DNA of 37,687 bases, from NCBI GenBank assembly GCA_020725805.1, contig DYEF01000019.1, positions 1 through 37,687 on the forward strand, given 5' to 3'. Below the pieces are notes generated by a model. That model was given only the letters and a program-made list of their open reading frames with translations. It ran no database searches and was not told where the DNA came from. Both the position numbers and the translations under genes were made by a program. Origin of the DNA: Bdellovibrio sp. GTDB taxonomy: Bacteria > Myxococcota > SpSt-1050. Each line of letters opens with the position of its first letter. Within the stretch, counting starts at the first letter, position 1. Shown piece after piece: positions 1 through 8,558 of this stretch.

Positions 1-27
1 GGGGAATACTCTTAATATCGAGCTTAA

Positions 28-198
28 CAAAATACCGCACTAATTGGGAAACTCAGGAAAATTATCTATATGTCGGGCTATATCAAGGATTTTGCCTCGA
101 AAGAGAAGAGACTAGTTCCGGATTCCTTCTTCCTTCAGAAGCCTTTCCCTCTTGATGTCCTGAAAAAAATCGTTACCGATGCACTGAAATCAGAATAG
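28..198 (+). pseudogene. Eroded C-terminal remnant of a response-regulator receiver domain
   Basis: The frame ending in TAG at 196-198 reads IIYMSGY near 61-81 and then FLQKPFPLDVLKKIV. This is the beta4 strand/loop and beta5 Lys-Pro-Phe segment at the end of CheY-like receiver domains, often found at the C-terminus of hybrid histidine kinases. The conserved Lys is present (codon 139-141). Upstream the same frame has TAA stops at 13-15 and 25-27, and a neighbouring frame reads IELNKI, like the alpha3 part of a receiver domain. The gene is therefore either frameshifted here or decayed. Only about 56 codons are open and the phospho-acceptor Asp is not in the window. It converges on nadA, with 1 base between the stop codons. 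The family is fairly clear; whether it is a true pseudogene or an assembly frameshift cannot be decided here. Confidence 0.6.
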
Positions 199-199
199 T

Positions 200-1243
200 T
201 CAGCCTGCTGTATCGAGCATTCTTTTCAGAGCCTCGCGTGAGTGCTTTTTGACATTTTCGGGCAAAAGAACCCTGTTTTTGTCAGGAATACTTTCAAGGG
301 TTGTCTTCAGCTTTGCAAGTGTAATCTTGAACATATTAGGGCACATCGAACGGGCGAGTTCAAAAACTCTCCGGTCATTATAAGAGGCTGCGAGCCTTCT
401 CACCAGATTCAGTTCCGTTCCTACTATTACTGTTGAGCCCGGAGAAGAATCCGCAATATATTTTACAATGAATTCAGTCGAGCCGCTCGCATCTGACAGT
501 TCGACTACTTCCGGTCTGCATTCGGGATGAACCACTATTCGGCATCCTTTGTGTTTTTCTCTGGCGGCGAGAATATGCTCCCTGCTGAAAAATGTATGTA
601 CATGACAATATCCCTTCCATACCAGATACTCTCTTTTTACCAGTTCATCGGGAGTATTCCCTCCAAGCGGAAGTGAGAAATCCCAGTAAGCCAGCTTCGA
701 CATATCTTTACCGAGTTTTCTGTAAGTATTGAAACCGAGATATTCATCAGGGATAAAAATTACCTTCTTCTTCTGTGAAAAGACGAATGATACAATCTTA
801 TCTGCATTGGAAGAGGTACATATAATCCCTCCCCGCTCACCTGACAGAGACTTGACCTCGGCAGAACTGTTCATATATACAACCGGTATATATGAATTCT
901 TCCCCCACACCTCATCGAGTTCTTCAAAAGCCCGCTGTACATCTTCTCCCTCGGCCATATCAGCCATCGGACAGCCTGAGAAGGGTTCGGGGTGGAAGAC
1001 CATCTGAAAATCCCTTCTCAGTATCTCTGCACTCTCGGCCATAAATCTCACACCGCAGAAAACTATATATCTTGCATCCAGCTGATGGGCCTTCTTGCAG
1101 AGGGCATAGGAATCTCCGACGTAATCTCCTAATTCTACTATCTCCGGACGCTGATAATGATGTGTAAGGATTACAAGCTCTTTGCCGAATTTTCTCTTCA
1201 GACTCTTTATCTGACCAATAGTTTCCTGTAGTTCTGATTCCAT
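200..1243 (-). CDS. nadA: Quinolinate synthase NadA
   Basis: This 347-residue protein should condense iminoaspartate with dihydroxyacetone phosphate to give quinolinate, the first committed ring of de novo NAD synthesis, in the cytoplasm. Family hallmarks are visible: HHYQRPEIV (28-36), GDYVGDSY (39-46), CGVRFMAE (63-70), SGCPMADM (89-96), a YCHVH segment (212-216), HPEC (239-242) and MCPNMFK (300-306). The three Cys expected to bind the [4Fe-4S] cluster are C91, C213 and C301. Length is normal for the family. The ATG lies 3 bases after the stop of the upstream lipoprotein gene, so it is probably the last gene of the run that begins at 5191. No nadB or nadC is in the window. Confident call. 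Confidence 0.97.
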   Translation of the reverse strand: MESELQETIGQIKSLKRKFGKELVILTHHYQRPEIVELGDYVGDSYALCKKAHQLDARYIVFCGVRFMAESAEILRRDFQMVFHPEPFSGCPMADMAEGEDVQRAFEELDEVWGKNSYIPVVYMNSSAEVKSLSGERGGIICTSSNADKIVSFVFSQKKKVIFIPDEYLGFNTYRKLGKDMSKLAYWDFSLPLGGNTPDELVKREYLVWKGYCHVHTFFSREHILAAREKHKGCRIVVHPECRPEVVELSDASGSTEFIVKYIADSSPGSTVIVGTELNLVRRLAASYNDRRVFELARSMCPNMFKITLAKLKTTLESIPDKNRVLLPENVKKHSREALKRMLDTAG

Positions 1244-1246
1244 ATC

Positions 1247-2749
1247 TTATTTCTGAAACGACGTTGCCACAATGGAGACTTCAACATGAGGCTCATTCGG
1301 GTCATTCGATTCTATAACAATCTTCCCTCTGTTCTGCCCGAATACCGTGGGTTTATACCTGATTGTCAGTGAGGTCGATTCATTATTGCCGAGAGTGTAC
1401 GGGGTGGCCTTTGCCGCCTCCATCTCTATCATTCCCCCGCCGTTATCTGTAAGTTCGACTTTTGTAACCGTAAGCGGTGCGTCTCCGACATTCCTGATGA
1501 TAAAGCCGTTGTAATCGAAGCAGCAGCAGTCCATCGTACACCCTGACGAACAGTTGGGGTCACTCGCATCGTAAGGTGATTTGCATCCGAGCTGCATAGT
1601 GACAGCACCCGTAACGTCGATTTTCGGGAACGGGGTACGGCTTTTGATATTTACATAAGCTATGTAATGATTATCAGCATCCCTGTCGATGAGCTGAGGG
1701 TCATTGCAGTGAATCTGGAGTTTGCTGGATATCGCCCCTTCCTTATCCTTGGGGGCAAAGGTGACGGTATATTTCGTGGAACTCTGGGGCAAAACGGTCT
1801 TCTCAACCGACGGCTCGGTAACCGTCAGATACTTACTCGACAGTTCCGCAAAATCAAGACCGTATATTATCAGGTCCTTATTGCCGTTGTTGTAGACGAT
1901 AAAATCCTTCGAGAGTGACTGATTGACCTCCACACCTCCGAAATCTATCTCCGACGGCTCAACCTTGATGAGCGGGGCAACTCCCTCCCCCCTGACAGGT
2001 ATATCGATCTTCGGTAGGTCCTTCGAACTGCTCTCAAACGTCAGAGTACCTTTATCCTCACCTATATCCGTCGGGACATAAATGAGCGAGAATGTAACCA
2101 TCTGGTCAGGATTGAGTTCTAAGGGTGTCTTGGGGACAGAATGCAGATATATATCCGTCGAATTGCCATTTGGGGTATATTTTGCCGAATTTACTGTAAG
2201 TTTATCGGTACCCGTATTTTTTACTGTAATCTCCTTTGTTGCCTTTGAATATACATCAACCTTGCCGAAATCGATGATATCAATAGGACTGACCTCAATC
2301 GATGCCTTGATTCCCTTCCCGGTAATCTTAACCTCCCTGTCAGGAGTATCCTTCAGATTTGAGGATATCACAAGTATTCCCTCGTCCGGAGGAGGAGCGG
2401 GTTTTACCGGCCTGAAATATATCTTAAAGGAGACAGAGGCGTTCGACCCTATGCTGATCTTACCGTTATTAAAACCTGTTATCTTGTCGATCGGGTCAAC
2501 TTTGAAAATCCCGGTCTGCTCCTTAAATGCGATCGAGGAAACAAGTATCTCTGTCTCGCCCTGATTCTTCAGCTCCACATCGGCAGAAAGTTCCTTTGTA
2601 ATCGTAACCTCCCCAAAGTCATATGAGTCTGTTATTTCCTTGCCGCCGATAATTACTACGAGCTTCGACGAAAGTTCACCTATACTCGAATCATCACACT
2701 GACAGGCAAGCGACGTAAGTACCAGAAGTACCGGTATTATCCTCTTCAT
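1247..2749 (-). CDS. ASH (HYDIN-like, choice-of-anchor D) repeat lipoprotein
   Basis: This 500-residue exported protein starts with a basic and hydrophobic signal peptide ending at Cys16 (LTSLAC; the -3 position is Ser rather than Leu, so the lipobox is imperfect). Four beta-sandwich repeats follow at roughly 35-146, 150-255, 260-365 and 376-500. Each has the pattern 'DFG.V.....S....V.N.G...L.V' typical of ASPM-SPD2-Hydin/choice-of-anchor D domains and ends with a 'SNDP' or 'SSS...P' turn before the last strand. The fourth repeat carries a Cys-rich insert that includes three consecutive Cys. In bacteria such domains occur in surface or periplasmic proteins with binding or structural roles; the ligand is unknown. 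Its start codon overlaps the PilZ gene stop by 4 bases, so the two are translationally coupled. Confidence 0.8.
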   Translation of the reverse strand: MKRIIPVLLVLTSLACQCDDSSIGELSSKLVVIIGGKEITDSYDFGEVTITKELSADVELKNQGETEILVSSIAFKEQTGIFKVDPIDKITGFNNGKISIGSNASVSFKIYFRPVKPAPPPDEGILVISSNLKDTPDREVKITGKGIKASIEVSPIDIIDFGKVDVYSKATKEITVKNTGTDKLTVNSAKYTPNGNSTDIYLHSVPKTPLELNPDQMVTFSLIYVPTDIGEDKGTLTFESSSKDLPKIDIPVRGEGVAPLIKVEPSEIDFGGVEVNQSLSKDFIVYNNGNKDLIIYGLDFAELSSKYLTVTEPSVEKTVLPQSSTKYTVTFAPKDKEGAISSKLQIHCNDPQLIDRDADNHYIAYVNIKSRTPFPKIDVTGAVTMQLGCKSPYDASDPNCSSGCTMDCCCFDYNGFIIRNVGDAPLTVTKVELTDNGGGMIEMEAAKATPYTLGNNESTSLTIRYKPTVFGQNRGKIVIESNDPNEPHVEVSIVATSFQK

Positions 2750-3087
2750 AAACCTTCACCTCTTTTAATCTGTTCGTTTATATAATCGGAAATAGCCTTT
2801 CTCTGTGCATCGGTCAGGTCGATAAACCTGATACCCATCCCGAGTCCGTCTGCATCACTGGGCAGATTCACTATCTCTCCCTTTACACAAATCGGTTCTG
2901 TCTGATTCGGGAGTGTAAACTTCAGATTAACTACTGTCCCTTTGGGATGCGGAACGGTTCTCTCGAAGAAGAGACCTCCCTCGCTTATATTTGCCGTCCG
3001 CTGGTAATAGAGCTCACCGTTTCTGGATTCCTCTACCCAGATATCGATAGGAACCCTCGTTGATGCCCTCTTCTCTTCGGTACTCAT
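2746..3087 (-). CDS. PilZ domain protein (predicted c-di-GMP receptor)
   Basis: The whole 113-residue product is a single PilZ beta-barrel. Both c-di-GMP-binding motifs are present: RxxxR at R7-R11 and [D/N]xSxxG at N33-G38 (NISEGG). The C-terminal 'GMGIRFIDL' strand and final helix are also typical. No catalytic or DNA-binding domain is attached, so it presumably works by binding a protein partner after sensing c-di-GMP. A clear Shine-Dalgarno (GGGAGG) precedes the ATG. The gene sits 27 bases downstream of tRNA-Arg and overlaps the ASH lipoprotein gene. The HD-GYP gene at 27618-29057 could be part of the same signalling economy, but that link is inference. Confidence 0.92.
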   Translation of the reverse strand: MSTEEKRASTRVPIDIWVEESRNGELYYQRTANISEGGLFFERTVPHPKGTVVNLKFTLPNQTEPICVKGEIVNLPSDADGLGMGIRFIDLTDAQRKAISDYINEQIKRGEGL

Positions 3088-3114
3088 ATACTACCTCCCG
3101 GGATATGAATAATG

Positions 3115-3188
3115 CGGGCGATACAGGGCTCGAACCTGCAACCTTCGGCTCCGGAGGCCAACGCTCTATCCAATTGAGCTAATCGCCC
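3115..3188 (-). tRNA. tRNA-Arg (anticodon CCG)
   Basis: Reading the minus strand, a full cloverleaf folds in 74 nt. The 7-bp acceptor stem is GGGCGAT/ATCGCCC, the D stem GCTC/GAGC, and the anticodon stem TTGGC/GCCGA closes loop CTCCGGA, giving anticodon CCG. The T arm has loop TTCGAAC and the discriminator is G. The CCA end is not encoded (CAT follows). It decodes CGG. The gene lies between two protein genes on the same strand, 8 bases after the stop of the Ig-like lipoprotein gene and 27 bases before the PilZ start codon, so it may be processed out of a common transcript. Confidence 0.95.
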
Positions 3189-3196
3189 GGAAATCA

Positions 3197-5191
3197 TCAG
3201 TGAACCCTCAGTCGCCACTGAACAACCTCGGACTTATTCGACAATGACGAATCGTCCAGTGCAAATACCTGAATTGTGATAATCTGATTTGACATAAGCG
3301 TATCAGGGATACTGAACGAAAATGTTACTTCGTCACTCTTCTTGTTTATTATCATTTTCTTCTGGTCATTGTAGGGACTTATTACATTGGCATCGATTTC
3401 TGCGACGAGACTGTTTTTGTCCTCTGCCCTCACCACGAGTTCGACCACAGAACCCGCATCAACTAAACTGTTATATGCCGGAGAGACCACACTTGCCAGA
3501 GGTTTTACATTATCCACGACCATTATTCTGGTAGAACCGGATTTACCCTGATTCTCCGATGTATCAGTAGCAGAAGCAGTTATATAAAGATTCCCTTCCG
3601 GAACATCGTCGGGCAGTTTATACGAAAAGATCTTCGAGACAGACTTCTGCGGGACTGGCAGTGTGAACGTCTCATCCACTGTGATTCCCTCGATTCCTTC
3701 AATGTGATACGAAACCGATTTTATAGACACATTCGAGGACTGCGCAAATACTGTAGTACCGATGTTTGACGAAGGATAGAAGATATCATCTTCCGAAGGA
3801 GAGAGAATCTGAACCTGAGGTTTCTGATTTATGATATTTACCCTTACCGGACCTGCACTTCCGGTGCTCTCTGCCGAAGAATTATCCTTTGCATCGACAT
3901 AAATCAGTATCTGGTCACCGGCCTTGAGATTTGCCGGAATATTTACATCGAAGCTAAACGTCGCCGTTGCCTGTGCCGGATTGAGCTGTATTTTTCTGGT
4001 CTCTGAATATGAACCGGTGATTCTGAGGGCTACTTCCTTTATCTGATACCTTTTGGAAATGGCTGTACCGGAAACGACTACCTTATCTCCCGCCGCTACC
4101 GAGACATTATCCTGCGGAGAGATTATAACTACCTGCGGGACATCCCTTCCGGATGCGACAAGTTTAAGTTCTGCGGCATTATCCCTCGAGCCGTGCTTCG
4201 GGTCGTTTGTATCTTCTGCCCACACATATACTGAAAATTCCTCCTGATCTCTCAGCGAATCCGGAACTCTGAAAACTATATCCTCTTCCACGACCCTCTT
4301 CTTGTTTACCACATTTACTGTATAAACCTGTTCATCAAAGGAGGTATAATAGTAAATTTTATCGACGAGCGAACAGTCATCCTCTCCCCTGACCCTGATA
4401 GTGATATTCTCACCTATTGAGACTGAAGATTTCTGCTCCGGACTGATAAATGATATATCCGGTGCATTTTCGTCAAACGGGTGACCGTTTATCTTCAGAA
4501 GAAGTCTCTTTTCGGCAAAATTCTTCTGAGATGAATCATCATATACCCTGAGTACAAGCTGAACAACACCGCAATTCATCAGAGGGGCTACAAAATTATA
4601 CCTTTTATTCACATATTTGCCCGAAACAGACTCATCAATTTTAGTCGTAAGCAGATTATTGGCATCATACAGTTCTATACGGCTGATTCCCGTATTGAGG
4701 TCCTGTGTCTCCACAATGACAGAGAAAGGAGAATCAGAAACGATACTGTCAGATGGCGTCTGGTCCTTCTCGAATTTAACAATCTGCGGAGAATTCATAT
4801 CGATTACCTTAACAACTACTATATTGGAGGTTACAAACATACCCTCATTTGTCTCGGCAACGACCTTGCACAACAGGGTCTCCTCGGATGAGTTTTTATC
4901 GATGATAAAACCTGTTATTTCTATCTGATACGGCGGCGTACGGTTTTGTGTACCGGCAATATCTATAAACTTCTCACCTGCATAAAACATCATACCCTTG
5001 AGCGGAGCGACACCCTCAACCATAAGGGTAAATCTCACATTGTCACCCGGAAGGGCAGTCAGGACGAGGTCCTTCGACTCAGGTAGTAGCTTCAGGGAAT
5101 ATTTTGTCTCACCGCTTTCGGTCTTAAGTTCGGCATTAATACAGCCAATAATAGTATACAGCAATAAAAGACCTATAATGACATTCCTCAT
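3197..5191 (-). CDS. Large lipoprotein with tandem bacterial Ig-like repeats
   Basis: This 664-residue protein has a signal peptide with a convincing lipobox (IIGC, Cys17), so it is probably anchored in the outer or inner membrane facing outward. After an N-terminal beta domain that contains the 'G..VRFTLMVEGVAPL' Ig-like pattern, at least five repeats of about 100 residues follow. Each opens with a 'P.(V/I)..(I/V)SP' strand and continues '..V..G..V.(V/I)...A.D' (starts such as PQIVKFEK, PDISFISPEQ, PQVVIISPQD, PQVQILSPSE, PLASVVSPAY). This is the Big_9/Ig-fold style found in adhesins and polysaccharide-binding surface proteins. No enzyme motif is seen. A Shine-Dalgarno (GTGAGGTG) precedes the ATG and a promoter lies about 25 bases further upstream. 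It is the first gene of the run ending with nadA. Confidence 0.8.
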   Translation of the reverse strand: MRNVIIGLLLLYTIIGCINAELKTESGETKYSLKLLPESKDLVLTALPGDNVRFTLMVEGVAPLKGMMFYAGEKFIDIAGTQNRTPPYQIEITGFIIDKNSSEETLLCKVVAETNEGMFVTSNIVVVKVIDMNSPQIVKFEKDQTPSDSIVSDSPFSVIVETQDLNTGISRIELYDANNLLTTKIDESVSGKYVNKRYNFVAPLMNCGVVQLVLRVYDDSSQKNFAEKRLLLKINGHPFDENAPDISFISPEQKSSVSIGENITIRVRGEDDCSLVDKIYYYTSFDEQVYTVNVVNKKRVVEEDIVFRVPDSLRDQEEFSVYVWAEDTNDPKHGSRDNAAELKLVASGRDVPQVVIISPQDNVSVAAGDKVVVSGTAISKRYQIKEVALRITGSYSETRKIQLNPAQATATFSFDVNIPANLKAGDQILIYVDAKDNSSAESTGSAGPVRVNIINQKPQVQILSPSEDDIFYPSSNIGTTVFAQSSNVSIKSVSYHIEGIEGITVDETFTLPVPQKSVSKIFSYKLPDDVPEGNLYITASATDTSENQGKSGSTRIMVVDNVKPLASVVSPAYNSLVDAGSVVELVVRAEDKNSLVAEIDANVISPYNDQKKMIINKKSDEVTFSFSIPDTLMSNQIITIQVFALDDSSLSNKSEVVQWRLRVH

Positions 5192-5215
5192 AATTTACAC
5201 CTCACTAACTACGGG

Positions 5216-5243
5216 ATAATACCAAACAAATAATGTAAATCAA
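5216..5243 (-). promoter_or_regulatory. Sigma-70-type promoter of the Ig-like lipoprotein operon
   Basis: On the minus strand a -35 TTGATT (5243-5238) and a -10 TATTAT (5221-5216) are separated by 16 bp and sit just upstream of the start at 5191. The 16-bp spacing matches most other promoters read in this window. The rest of the 5192-5341 gap shows nothing convincing. Confidence 0.55.
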
Positions 5244-5341
5244 CACAAAAATACAATACCTGCAGATAGTTACTTTGCCGTAAATACCTCTTCTTCCAAA
5301 AATACGTTCAGCAAAACCGCCAGTACTGTTGTTACTATTAC

Positions 5342-6718
5342 CTATTTTTTAATTTCCGTTTTCCCCCTCAGCTGAACAAACCACTCAAAGACATTTCTTC
5401 TTCCCACAAAAGGTATATACACATCGGTGCCACCTTTGTAATCATCTGATAACCATTCTTTTTGGGCAATAAGGTCCCATTCTCTGGCGTAATTTTCAAG
5501 AAAATCGCGGACCCTGCCATTTTTGAGGATATCATCGGCGCCGCTGCAGGTGGGCTTGGCACCCGACTCCGAAATTACTTCGGGAAGAACAGACGGATTA
5601 TCGATAATCTTGCATACCTTCAGAAGATTGCCTGAATACGGCTGTCTGCCACGGATTTTTTCGAAGAGCGGACTCTTCCAGATTTCCAGAAATGTGCTCG
5701 TTTTGATATTGTGTGTCGCAAACTGCACAAAAGTACAGGGCTGGACATCCCCGTCGACAGTGACATAGCAGTATCTGGATGCCGACAGACAACCACCCGT
5801 GCATACACCGTCATTGAAGAAATCTCCGATGAATACCGGCTTGCTGAATGCCCATTCACGGGTCTTCTTCCTGAGACGTTCTCTCTGTTCAGGACTTGCC
5901 ATAAGACCGACATCCGGACTCTTACCCACGGGAATATACGTAAAGAGCCATCCGAAAAGCGCACCTTTTTCTATGAAGAAATCAATGAACCTGTCATCGC
6001 ATATCAGGTCTGAGTTTCTGGATGTAGGAGTCACGGAAAAACCGAAAAAGACACCTCTCTCTCTCAGAAGTTCCATAGCTTTGAGCACATTCCCGAATAC
6101 ACCCTTCCCTCTTCTCTCATCCGTCTCCTTTTCAAAACCTTCCACTGATATTGCAGGAAAGATATTACCACTTTCTGCTATCCTGTCTGCTATTTTCCCG
6201 TCAATCAGAAGACCGTTTGTATACATAAGAAATGCCATATCACTGTATTCCTCTGTCATATCAAAGAGCTCTTTATAAAGAAGCGGTTCCCCGCCTGAGA
6301 TTGTAATAAACCGGACACCGTAATTTTTAATCTCATCAAGAAGTTTTTTAAGATATTCATATTCAATATCCTTTTTTGAATACCGGTATGAATAACAGCC
6401 GGTACACATAAGATTACACCTCATTGTGGGATTGATAACGACTGTAAACGGGGCGGTTATTCCGTTCTCTGCCATAAACTGTCTCCTGAGCGGCATAGAC
6501 TCCATTATAACACTCTTAACGAAGGTCTCTGCAAACCTTCTTCTTGTATAGTCATTGAGAGAATTTAATATGCGGTTTATCCACAGAAGAACTGCTGGAT
6601 TATCCTTTACAAGATTAACGGCCCCCTCGATAAAACCCGAAAGATTCGGATGGGCAAGAAGTTCGGGCGGCAGTTTCTCCGCAATACCTGAGAGCATTTC
6701 ATTATTTATGTTTTGCAT
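5342..6718 (-). CDS. Radical SAM enzyme with Cys-rich (SPASM/twitch-like) C-terminus
   Basis: This 458-residue protein carries the radical SAM cluster motif CNLMCTGC (C101, C105, C108) and SGGEP (141-145), with the usual partial TIM barrel. Further Cys at 306, 310, 317, 328, 369 and 391 resemble the auxiliary iron-sulfur clusters of SPASM/twitch enzymes that modify peptides, proteins or small molecules. The first 90 residues form a helical region found in some uncharacterised radical SAM families. An ATG at 6775 would be longer, but the start at 6718 has a strong GAGGAGGA 5-8 bases upstream and is preferred. It overlaps the phosphoesterase gene by 17 bases and ends the GntR operon. No precursor peptide gene is visible nearby, so a small-molecule or lipid substrate is as likely as a peptide. 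Substrate unknown. Confidence 0.88.
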   Translation of the reverse strand: MQNINNEMLSGIAEKLPPELLAHPNLSGFIEGAVNLVKDNPAVLLWINRILNSLNDYTRRRFAETFVKSVIMESMPLRRQFMAENGITAPFTVVINPTMRCNLMCTGCYSYRYSKKDIEYEYLKKLLDEIKNYGVRFITISGGEPLLYKELFDMTEEYSDMAFLMYTNGLLIDGKIADRIAESGNIFPAISVEGFEKETDERRGKGVFGNVLKAMELLRERGVFFGFSVTPTSRNSDLICDDRFIDFFIEKGALFGWLFTYIPVGKSPDVGLMASPEQRERLRKKTREWAFSKPVFIGDFFNDGVCTGGCLSASRYCYVTVDGDVQPCTFVQFATHNIKTSTFLEIWKSPLFEKIRGRQPYSGNLLKVCKIIDNPSVLPEVISESGAKPTCSGADDILKNGRVRDFLENYAREWDLIAQKEWLSDDYKGGTDVYIPFVGRRNVFEWFVQLRGKTEIKK

Positions 6719-7856
6719 AATATTCCTCCTCTGACCTAAATTTAATTTCATAATATTCGAATCTCCCGTTTGCAAACCTCAGAACAGATAATCTGTCAGG
6801 CTTATTTACCGGGACGCTCGAATAATACATCTGCGGTTCTTCATAACCAAAAAAGTGATTATGTCCGAAGACTATATATCTTTTGCCGGACCTCTTTCTA
6901 AGGCCATCCGCAGCCTTTGAGAGTAGTCTGTGGGTCTTGTCTCTGTTACTTATCCTGAAAAGAGGAAGAAGAGTTACAGAGAGTCCTATTACAGGCAAAA
7001 AAAAGACCGAAGGCTCAAGAAGAAGAGTAATAATAAGTACCGATGAAAAGAGAAGGAAGAAGGTCACCTGAATTAAATACAACCTTCTGACAGTTAGAAG
7101 AAGAGATGACATAATGGGAGGGGCAAGGTATTTGTCGGCGGCTGGTTTCATGGCCAAGTTCATTTTCAAGCATCTTGTAATCACTCTTGAGGCATAAAGA
7201 AAATACTGGAAAATAAATATAAATGCCCTGAGCCCGAAATTTCTGAAAACCCATACAAAATACTCACCTGCCGAGATATCATTCCTCGGAAGTCCTGCCT
7301 CCTTCTCGATTATATTGCCGAAATATTTGGTCGTAACATAACCAAAGGAATACTCCTCGGGACAGTCTCCGGTTTCATACAAAATACGGTTCTCGGGGTC
7401 GTACTGATGTCCGTGTTCGGCAAGCAGGAGGTCATCTGAAAAGTTCATATCAAAGAAGATATTCTTCCCTTTTTCGGCACCGGTCTCTGCAATAATGATA
7501 TTCTGAACGTCGTTGAATCTGAGTTCGGAGTCGTGATTACCGTAAATAAAGTGAAGTATGAATCCCTTCTCTATGAGTCTTCTTAAGAGGTCAAAGAAGT
7601 ATCCGTTCGAACCGGCAATCAGGCGCATTTTCAGGGCGGCACCTTCAGGTCCGGAATTCAGTCCGTACTTTCTCTCACTTTCCGTGGCAATGTAATTTTC
7701 GGGTACAAGATTCGTACGTGCAAAATCGAATGTATCTCCGTTAAAGATGATTCTGTCAGGATTTCCGAGGAGCAGACTGGAGAAGATACGGTCTATTCTC
7801 TCTCTGCCAATAGCAGAATAACTGTGCGAGATATGTAAATCGCTGATAAACCACAT
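6702..7856 (-). CDS. Membrane-associated calcineurin-like metallophosphoesterase
   Basis: The 384-residue protein has the ordered metal-binding motifs of calcineurin-like phosphoesterases: SDLH (D6, H8), NGDTFD (39-44), YGNHD (105-109), a HGH at 148-150 and GHNHFFG near the C-terminus. Between the third and last blocks (about 205-305) it carries an insert with hydrophobic stretches, including two likely membrane helices (around LFSSVLIITLLL and FFLPVIGLSVTLL). The catalytic head would therefore sit on the membrane. The architecture recalls LpxH-type UDP-diacylglucosamine hydrolases, but the long insert argues for another, possibly lipid-linked, phosphodiester. Its ATG shares one base with the GntR stop (TAATG) and its end overlaps the radical SAM gene, so the three are surely co-transcribed. 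Fold is certain; substrate is unknown. Confidence 0.88.
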   Translation of the reverse strand: MWFISDLHISHSYSAIGRERIDRIFSSLLLGNPDRIIFNGDTFDFARTNLVPENYIATESERKYGLNSGPEGAALKMRLIAGSNGYFFDLLRRLIEKGFILHFIYGNHDSELRFNDVQNIIIAETGAEKGKNIFFDMNFSDDLLLAEHGHQYDPENRILYETGDCPEEYSFGYVTTKYFGNIIEKEAGLPRNDISAGEYFVWVFRNFGLRAFIFIFQYFLYASRVITRCLKMNLAMKPAADKYLAPPIMSSLLLTVRRLYLIQVTFFLLFSSVLIITLLLEPSVFFLPVIGLSVTLLPLFRISNRDKTHRLLSKAADGLRKRSGKRYIVFGHNHFFGYEEPQMYYSSVPVNKPDRLSVLRFANGRFEYYEIKFRSEEEYYAKHK

Positions 7857-8533
7857 TATACAGGGATAAGTTTGCCCGAAATGATTTTTATTTTCTCGGA
7901 GAAGCGGGATGTATGAACAAACATAATGTCGTAAATACCGGCACTATCCTTTTGCAATGCCATTTTTATAATTTCACTGTGCTCTCTGTGATATTCATCG
8001 AGGTCAAAGACGAGATTGAAGGCACCGGCCCAGTATCTCCAAAGACGTTCACCCTCCTTCGTAAGCTGTGAGAGCAGATACTTATTGGGGCAGGCAGACA
8101 AAAGGGTTATATGAAAACTCTGATTATATGCAACCCACTGAATTCTCTCACCGTGACTGGTGGCACTGCGCATTTTATTGTCATAATCGTTCAGCTCATC
8201 TATCTGCCTTCTGGTCAGGTGTTCAACACTGAGAGAAGAGGCAAATGCGAGCAGATTCGAAAAATATATAAACCTTTCAACAACCTCCTCCGGACTCAGA
8301 TAAGAAACATAGACGCCCCTGTTCTTCGAATAAGTAACAAATCCTTCGGCTTCGAGTCTTCTTAAGGCCTCTCTGAGTGGTGTGCGGCTTACATTGAACC
8401 TTCTGGAAAGTTCGAGTTCGACGAGTTTCTGGTTTGGAAGGAGTTTGTGGGAGATTATCGACTCCTTGAGCATTTCATATATCTGGGATGCATCGGCATT
8501 TCTGACTTTATCAACCTTTACCTTTACCTTCAT
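7856..8533 (-). CDS. GntR-family transcriptional regulator, FCD (FadR-like) subfamily
   Basis: Residues about 14-75 form the GntR winged helix (LPNQKLVELELSRRF, then SRTPLREALRRLEAEG, then the wing KNRGVYVSYLS). Residues about 90-215 form an all-helical FCD effector domain, with the His/Asp-type metal or acid-binding positions plausible at HITLL, HREH and HTSRF. Total length, 225 residues, is typical. FCD regulators usually sense organic acids or acyl compounds. The gene is first in an operon with the phosphoesterase and radical SAM enzyme. Its promoter region holds overlapping palindromes fitting the GntR operator rule, so autoregulation is likely. No Shine-Dalgarno precedes the ATG; a TTGACA/TATACA promoter places the mRNA start at or next to it, suggesting a leaderless message. 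Confidence 0.93.
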   Translation of the reverse strand: MKVKVKVDKVRNADASQIYEMLKESIISHKLLPNQKLVELELSRRFNVSRTPLREALRRLEAEGFVTYSKNRGVYVSYLSPEEVVERFIYFSNLLAFASSLSVEHLTRRQIDELNDYDNKMRSATSHGERIQWVAYNQSFHITLLSACPNKYLLSQLTKEGERLWRYWAGAFNLVFDLDEYHREHSEIIKMALQKDSAGIYDIMFVHTSRFSEKIKIISGKLIPV

Positions 8534-8538
8534 ACATA

Positions 8539-8558
8539 ATTGTATACAATATTGTATA
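8539..8558. promoter_or_regulatory. Double palindromic operator, probably bound by the GntR regulator
   Basis: Positions 8539-8550 read ATTGTATACAAT, a perfect 12-bp palindrome containing the TNGT-N-ACNA pattern of FadR/FCD-type GntR operators. Positions 8543-8558 form a second perfect 16-bp palindrome, TATACAATATTGTATA, sharing one half with the first. The sites cover the -10 element and most of the spacer of the GntR promoter, so binding would block transcription. A third ATTGTAT half-site lies at 8587-8593, upstream of the -35. Confidence 0.75.

Noticed and set aside
2082-2564. Plus-strand ORF of 160 codons
   Set aside because: Antisense to the ASH lipoprotein gene with low-complexity Ser/Leu composition.
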